The notes beneath the pieces are model-generated. The model did not search any database. It had not been told where the DNA came from and saw only the letters and a list, made by a program, of their open reading frames with translations. A stretch of DNA of 28,451 bases from an uncultured Synergistales bacterium (GTDB lineage Bacteria; Synergistota; Synergistia; Synergistales; Aminobacteriaceae), in the NCBI GenBank assembly GCA_905233295.1, contig CAJODX010000008.1:1-28451 (forward strand). The letters run 5' to 3'. A program made the translations under genes and the position numbers. How positions within the stretch are numbered: position 1 is the stretch's first letter; each line of letters starts with the position of its first letter. Positions 23,733 through 28,451 of this stretch are shown here, in pieces.

Positions 23733-26351
23733 ATGCTAAGATCATTGATGACAGCAGTAACGGGTGTTCGCGCTCATCAGACAATGCTCGACGTTACGGG
23801 CAATAACATAGCCAACGCAAACACAACAGGCTTTAAAAAAGATTCAACGATTTTCGCCGATTTAATGTATCAGGCGAACAAATACGCTTCAGGCGCAAAC
23901 GACACACGCGGCGGTATCAACCCGGCACAGGTCGGTTTAGGTGTCAGCGTTTCCGCAATCGAAACGATTCATACTCAAGGTTCAGGCTCATATACGGGCA
24001 ACGCTTCAGATATGATGATTCAGGACAAAGGCTTCTTTGTCTATAAAGATGGCAACACTCAGCTTTTCAGCCGTTCGGGCGCATTAGTCCTTGATGGGAA
24101 CAGCGACATGGTAATGTCCGGACAGGGCTACCAGCTTCAGGGCTATAAAATGGAAGAAACTCCGCTTGACGGCTATCAGCAGGCGGCGGAACTTTCAACC
24201 GTTAATATTCCGCTCGGACAGAAAATCGACGCTAAGGCAACTACTCAGGTAGATTACCAGTGCAACCTTGACAGCAGAACGAGCGCGTATCTTTCATACG
24301 GCTTTGCAGATTTGCCTTACAATGCTTTCGCGGCATGGAACGGAAGCGAAACCGGCAAAGCTTCAATTCCAATCGCAGGCTCGAATTACGACATCAGCTT
24401 TTTAACAACGGGCGTGCGTTCAAGTCAGGTTACCTACAACCTTGACAGCACTGGCGCAACAACAAACGCTACGGATATAAACTATCTTGATATTGAACTC
24501 GCAAACGGAACGGCAACAACGACATTAAAATTTGACATTACCGACGTTAGCAATGATACAGGACTTCCTGTTCTGAGCCTTCCGAAACTCAAGGCTGATG
24601 CTGCCGGAGGGGCTTCATATCCAACAGCTACGACAAACAGTGCAGATACGAATTTTGTTGGCTGGTTTGATACGAGAGTCAGCACCGTTACAGCCGCAGC
24701 AACAGGAATATACGACGGCACTAATGCTTACCCGACAGCGACACAGGAGGAACTCGATAAATATTTTGTTCCTGTTTACAGTTTTCCCGGTCAGACACCT
24801 CCTCAGTATTTTGCCGCGCAGTATGACAGCGAAACAGGAGATTTGAAAATCCGCAAACTGACTCTTCTCAACGGTACAACCGAAGTTTCGGCTACGGCTG
24901 GACAGACCCTTCAGCAGGACATTACAGCGCGTGCAGTAGCTACACCTCCTGCAGGCACGACTGCTATTACGCAGATAAAGCTGGAGCCGTCAAGTTTCAC
25001 TTACAATCTCAATGACAATATGAACTACACAAACTTCCAGCTCAAGGGTTCGCCGACAGTTGCATATATTAACGATACCGGTGCTGTGGCATATGGAGTT
25101 CAGGAAATCGAATACAATTTTGTCGCTGAGTTTGACGAAAGCACAACACGACAGGTCAATGACGGTTCAAGCCTTTCCAAAACCGCCGCAGATCTGAAGC
25201 TCTGGTATTATGGCTACAGCAACGCCGATTTGAACGGCTTCGCAGCAACGACAGAAATGAAAATGCACAGAATGGAAGCTACCGTGTATTTCAATGCTGA
25301 CGGAACATTCGACTCTGTTGACTGGGTATCAGGCAACGACGATGCTCCTATGGGCTATCGAATCACTGATGATCCTGTTACGATAGGCACAGACACGTTT
25401 ACAGGAGCGAATTTCCAGATTTCAGTCGGCTCATCGAGCAAAACTTCAAGCGCAACAGACACCTTGAATTTCAGATCCGCAAAGAACCTTGACACTCCCG
25501 GACCTGCTGACAGCGAAGGAGTATGGGACACCGTAGGCACAACGTATCAGGGCGGCTATCACGCAACAAAACTCACGATTTACGATGACAACGGCAAAGA
25601 ACATACACTCGAAGTTACGTTCAAAAAAATCACAGAAAACCGTTGGCGCTGGGAGGCGTTCCTCGTTGAAAGAAACGAAAGCACAGGACTTGATGAACTT
25701 GTGAACATAATCCCGTCTCCAAGGTCGGGCGAAATTGAATTTGACGGCTCAGGACGCATCAGCAACGCATTCGCTGATGACAACGACAAGTCAAGACGCG
25801 GCGATAACAATGACAGATACCCGAACGCTGAAGTCGAAATTGAAATCCCGTTCAGCCTTAACGGTCAGCCCAACAGCGTTGTAACTCTGAATTTCGGCGG
25901 CGGAGTCGGTAGCGGCGGCACTGCGCTTGACGGCGTTACTCAGTTTGCTTCAGAGACGACAACAAAGCCCGTTTATCAGGACGGCTACACGATGGGAGTT
26001 TTGAAGAGCTATTCAGTCGCAGTCAACGGCTTAATCACAGGTTCATATGACAACGGCGTGAACATTCCGCTTTACCGCGTGGCTCTCGCAACATTTGCGA
26101 ACGAGCAGGGGCTTGAAAAAGTCGGCAACACGATGTTCAAGGCAACAGTGAACTCCGGCAACGCGAATATTGACGGCGCGACAACAAACGGCAAAGGCTC
26201 GATAATGTCGCAGTATGTAGAGATGTCAAACGTTGACCTTACGGAAGAGTTTACGCACCTGATAATCGCTCAGAGAGGTTTCCAGGCAAACGCAAGAACG
26301 GTTACGGTTAGCGATCAGATTCTTGAAGAAGTCGTGAACCTGAAGAGATAA
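23733..26351 (+). CDS. flgE: Flagellar hook protein FlgE (large)
   Basis: FlgE polymerises into the hook, the universal joint between rod and filament. The N-terminal rod-type motif is complete (SLMTAVTGVRAHQTMLDVTGNNIANANTTGFK-type, residues 4-35), as is the C-terminal one (SNVDLTEEFTHLIIAQRGFQANARTVTVSDQILEEVV, about 832-868). At 872 residues it is roughly twice the enteric FlgE (about 400); the extra length is in the central surface domains (about 170-690), Thr/Asn/Asp-rich and beta-rich. The gene ends 24 bp before a strong terminator, so it is the last gene of this operon. The start ATG has AAGAAAGGA about 9 nt upstream. Confidence 0.95.
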   Translation: MLRSLMTAVTGVRAHQTMLDVTGNNIANANTTGFKKDSTIFADLMYQANKYASGANDTRGGINPAQVGLGVSVSAIETIHTQGSGSYTGNASDMMIQDKGFFVYKDGNTQLFSRSGALVLDGNSDMVMSGQGYQLQGYKMEETPLDGYQQAAELSTVNIPLGQKIDAKATTQVDYQCNLDSRTSAYLSYGFADLPYNAFAAWNGSETGKASIPIAGSNYDISFLTTGVRSSQVTYNLDSTGATTNATDINYLDIELANGTATTTLKFDITDVSNDTGLPVLSLPKLKADAAGGASYPTATTNSADTNFVGWFDTRVSTVTAAATGIYDGTNAYPTATQEELDKYFVPVYSFPGQTPPQYFAAQYDSETGDLKIRKLTLLNGTTEVSATAGQTLQQDITARAVATPPAGTTAITQIKLEPSSFTYNLNDNMNYTNFQLKGSPTVAYINDTGAVAYGVQEIEYNFVAEFDESTTRQVNDGSSLSKTAADLKLWYYGYSNADLNGFAATTEMKMHRMEATVYFNADGTFDSVDWVSGNDDAPMGYRITDDPVTIGTDTFTGANFQISVGSSSKTSSATDTLNFRSAKNLDTPGPADSEGVWDTVGTTYQGGYHATKLTIYDDNGKEHTLEVTFKKITENRWRWEAFLVERNESTGLDELVNIIPSPRSGEIEFDGSGRISNAFADDNDKSRRGDNNDRYPNAEVEIEIPFSLNGQPNSVVTLNFGGGVGSGGTALDGVTQFASETTTKPVYQDGYTMGVLKSYSVAVNGLITGSYDNGVNIPLYRVALATFANEQGLEKVGNTMFKATVNSGNANIDGATTNGKGSIMSQYVEMSNVDLTEEFTHLIIAQRGFQANARTVTVSDQILEEVVNLKR

Positions 26352-26375
26352 ATAATTTAATTCATGTTAAAAAAT

Positions 26376-26412
26376 GCGCTTCAGATCTCAGGATTTGAAG
26401 CGTGTTTTTTTA
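26376..26412. terminator. Bidirectional terminator between flgE and queA
   Basis: Stem CGCTTCA (26377-26383) / TGAAGCG (26396-26402), 7 bp with a 12-nt loop, is followed by a T run on the plus strand and by TTTTTT on the minus strand. It closes the flagellar operon and also the queA transcript. Confidence 0.92.
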
Positions 26413-26420
26413 TTATATTT

Positions 26421-27512
26421 TCACTGTATGAACATTGCGTCTCCGAAAGAAAAAAATCTCCATTTATCTTTTGCGCAGCCCTCGTAAATTTCCAGAAGCT
26501 GCGGCAGAATTTCTTCTTCACAACCGAATTTTTCGGCTTTATTTGCGGCAAACGCAGCCACGAGCATTATCAAAGAGCTTTCCGGTAAATGAAAATTTGT
26601 AATCAGCGCATCGACAATTTTGAATTTATATCCGGGATAAATGTACAAATTTGTATCTAAAATTCCGGAAGATATTTTGCCGTTTTGTGCAAAAGATTCG
26701 AGAGTTCTCGCTGCTGTTGTTCCTGATGCGATGACACGTCCGCCTTTAGCTTTGCATTCGCTGATTAAATTTGCAGTTTCTTCGGATAATTCACAATGCT
26801 CGGAATGAATTTCATGCTCTCTGATGTCAGGAGTTTTTACAGGTCTGAACGTTCCCAAGCCAACGTGAAGAGTTACAAAAGAAATTTTCACACCAATATC
26901 CTTAATTTTATTTAAAAGTTCCGGCGTGAAATGCAAACTCGCGGTAGGTGCTGCGACAGAGCCGTCGTTACGCGCAAACACAGTCTGATAAGCTTCGCGC
27001 ATGTCATTTTCATTTTTTATGTACGGCGGCAGAGGAACATTCCCGGATTCATCCAAAAATTTTATAAATTCATCACGTGATGTAAAATTAAATTTTATTT
27101 CTCGAATGCCTTCAGGCTTCTCATCAAGAATATTTATGAAAACATCTCCGGCTTTTAATTTTGCATTTTTATGAATTTTCCGCGCAGGTTTTACCAATGC
27201 CTCCCAAGTCAGGAAATCGCCGGTGAGATTTTTCAGCAAAAAAATTTCACACTGACCGCCTGATTCACGTATTCCCTTCAATCGAGCCGGAATAACTTTT
27301 GTGTCATTTAACACCAATAAATCATTCGGACGCAAAAATTTTGTAATATCGCGGAAAATATTTTCACGCAAAATTTTATTTCCTTTTACGTTCCACACCA
27401 GCAGTCGCGAGGAGTCGCGCGGTGAAGCCGGAAACTGTGCAATATTCTCCGGCGGGAGTTCATAAAAATACGAACTTAATTTGTATAAATCTTCGTGCGC
27501 TATCGTTTTCAC
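26421..27512 (-). CDS. queA: tRNA preQ1 ribosyltransferase-isomerase QueA (GTG start)
   Basis: QueA transfers and isomerises the ribose of SAM onto preQ1 in tRNA to give epoxyqueuosine. 363 residues, slightly longer than the usual 340-350. Family motifs: YELPPENIAQFPASPRDSSRLL (about 17-38), LLVLNDTKVIPARLKG (65-80), YQTVFARNDGSVAAPTASLHFT (about 173-194, containing the GSVAAPTA signature), VTLHVGLGTFRPV (about 211-223) and TNFHLPESSLIMLVAAFA (about 315-332). The start is GTG at 27510-27512, overlapping the upstream SpoIID-like stop by 4 bp (GTGA). The pairing of queA with a SpoIID-domain gene is positional; no functional link is evident. Confidence 0.95.
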   Translation of the reverse strand: MKTIAHEDLYKLSSYFYELPPENIAQFPASPRDSSRLLVWNVKGNKILRENIFRDITKFLRPNDLLVLNDTKVIPARLKGIRESGGQCEIFLLKNLTGDFLTWEALVKPARKIHKNAKLKAGDVFINILDEKPEGIREIKFNFTSRDEFIKFLDESGNVPLPPYIKNENDMREAYQTVFARNDGSVAAPTASLHFTPELLNKIKDIGVKISFVTLHVGLGTFRPVKTPDIREHEIHSEHCELSEETANLISECKAKGGRVIASGTTAARTLESFAQNGKISSGILDTNLYIYPGYKFKIVDALITNFHLPESSLIMLVAAFAANKAEKFGCEEEILPQLLEIYEGCAKDKWRFFSFGDAMFIQ

Positions 27513-28451
27513 TTGAATCTCTTAATTTCCGTTCCGGGATAATAATGCGTTAAAATCTGTTCAGCAGTGTAGCCCTGTTCCGCCATTGCCATAGCTCCCC
27601 ACTGGCACATTCCGACACCATGTCCCCAGCCGCGCCCGTAAAATACAAATTCGTTGCCGGATTTTTCGATTGAATAGCCGTATTTGTTTAATTTTGGCGG
27701 CTGAGCAGTTACATTTGTAATTGTTTTTGTTTGCGATTTTTTCTGTTGTGCGCTGCGATCAAGCCCGATTTTGTAATAATTTTTCTTTTTATCCGTATTT
27801 GTGAGCATGTCTATTAACTCTGTTGTTGTAAAAATCCCGTTAGCACTCATTTGAGCTATTCCCTGCTCTTCCTCAAATGTTAAATTTGAAGCAGTATCTG
27901 AATTTTTATGTACGCCGACAAGCCCGCCGCCCGTTGAATCTTTATTACTGGCGTTGTACGCTCCGCCCGAAGGCGTAAACATTGTACTTTTAAGCGTTCT
28001 TGGGTCAAGATTCAGTCTAAACTGGCTTGCTTTAATCGTTTGAGTTCCGTTCGTGCCTATGAAAGTCATATCAATCGCGCGACCGCCCTCATCGACATCT
28101 GAAACCTGAATTTCTTTAATGTTACCAACGTCAGAGCCTGAAACTTTGCGGACAACTCCGCGGATTTTTTCATTTGAAAATTTTGCGTTCCACACTGCGA
28201 CAGGTGATTTGTAATTTACAATTTCAGGTACGCCTGTTAAATATGGTACATCGCGCCCCCATACGTCTTTGATGTTTGCGGTATGTCCGCCGCTGTCTGA
28301 ATGAAAATACGTTTGAGCGAGTTCATTTCCGTACGTTAAAACCGCGCCTGATGTACTGGATACAGCTTTGTTTGTTTTCGCGGTCTCAACGCCGGCACCT
28401 TTATAAACCTGATCCGCGTCTGTATCTACAACGTCATAACCCTTTTCGGCA
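27509..28451 (-). CDS. SpoIID/LytB-domain protein, partial (5' end off window)
   Basis: The frame stays open from the stop at 27509 to the window edge, 313 codons, so the N-terminus is missing; an internal GTG at 28195 is not the start. The visible part is a SpoIID/LytB domain: TSGAVLTYGNELAQTYFHSDSGG, read here in two parts (about 29-40 and 41-51 from the edge), then VWGRDVPYL, and at the end EFVFYGRGWGHGVGMCQWGAMAMAEQG with the GHG-x-G-x-x-QWGA motif of peptidoglycan-denuding lytic enzymes. In endospore formers SpoIID cleaves denuded glycan strands; non-sporulating bacteria carry homologues that act in wall remodelling or division. It overlaps queA by 4 bp. Confidence 0.9.
   Translation of the reverse strand, partial: AEKGYDVVDTDADQVYKGAGVETAKTNKAVSSTSGAVLTYGNELAQTYFHSDSGGHTANIKDVWGRDVPYLTGVPEIVNYKSPVAVWNAKFSNEKIRGVVRKVSGSDVGNIKEIQVSDVDEGGRAIDMTFIGTNGTQTIKASQFRLNLDPRTLKSTMFTPSGGAYNASNKDSTGGGLVGVHKNSDTASNLTFEEEQGIAQMSANGIFTTTELIDMLTNTDKKKNYYKIGLDRSAQQKKSQTKTITNVTAQPPKLNKYGYSIEKSGNEFVFYGRGWGHGVGMCQWGAMAMAEQGYTAEQILTHYYPGTEIKRFK

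Overview
The window looks like a chromosomal segment of a Gram-negative, flagellated, probably anaerobic bacterium. The gene content fits a low-GC member of the Synergistota best. It has an LPS-export permease (LptF/LptG family), an [FeFe]-hydrogenase maturase (hydE), an orphan cobJ, and a fliE-fliF-fliG-fliH-fliI-fliJ / SLT / motE-like / fliK-flgD-flgE operon. The phylum call is inference from gene content and order; no rRNA or marker tree is available here. I see no tRNA, rRNA, CRISPR array, insertion sequence or prophage.

Layout. 1-1463 (minus): C-terminally truncated (by the window edge) secreted DUF3857-like protein. 1530-2252 (plus): cobJ alone, facing an MCP gene (2315-4009, minus) across a shared terminator. 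4104-6170 (minus): fliS, a FlgN-like chaperone and a secreted M48 metallopeptidase form an overlapping operon behind a textbook sigma-28 promoter at 6211-6237. 6171-6506: intergenic, with that promoter, a minus-strand terminator and an opposite-strand short transcript candidate. 6507-8802 (minus): a beta-helix surface protein and a repeat-bearing lipoprotein. 8956-9196 (plus): the decayed tail of a metallo-beta-lactamase-fold hydrolase. 9193-14147 (minus): a tight run of DUF4140/DUF4139 protein (with a one-base frameshift near its end), a membrane PAS/degenerate GGDEF protein, an LptF/G permease and hydE.

14148-14465 is a 318-bp divergent intergenic region with a predicted folded leader ahead of fliE. 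From 14466 to 26351 (plus) runs the flagellar operon: MS-ring and rod junction (fliE, fliF), switch (fliG), export ATPase complex (fliH, fliI, fliJ), a cytosolic-looking lytic transglycosylase, a MotE-like membrane protein, hook-length control (fliK), hook cap (flgD) and a very large hook protein (flgE). It ends at a strong bidirectional terminator. 26421-28451 (minus): queA, preceded and overlapped by a SpoIID/LytB-domain protein whose N-terminus is outside the window.

Functionally, the early/middle flagellar genes sit on the plus strand and a late, sigma-28-type chaperone operon sits on the minus strand about 8 kb away, with envelope and regulatory genes between. The observations most worth a second look are the folded leader before fliE, the coupling of an M48 protease to the late flagellar chaperones, the frameshift in the DUF4139 gene, the possible small RNA at 6331-6423, the apparently catalytically dead transglutaminase-like region of the DUF3857 protein, and the degenerate GGDEF protein.
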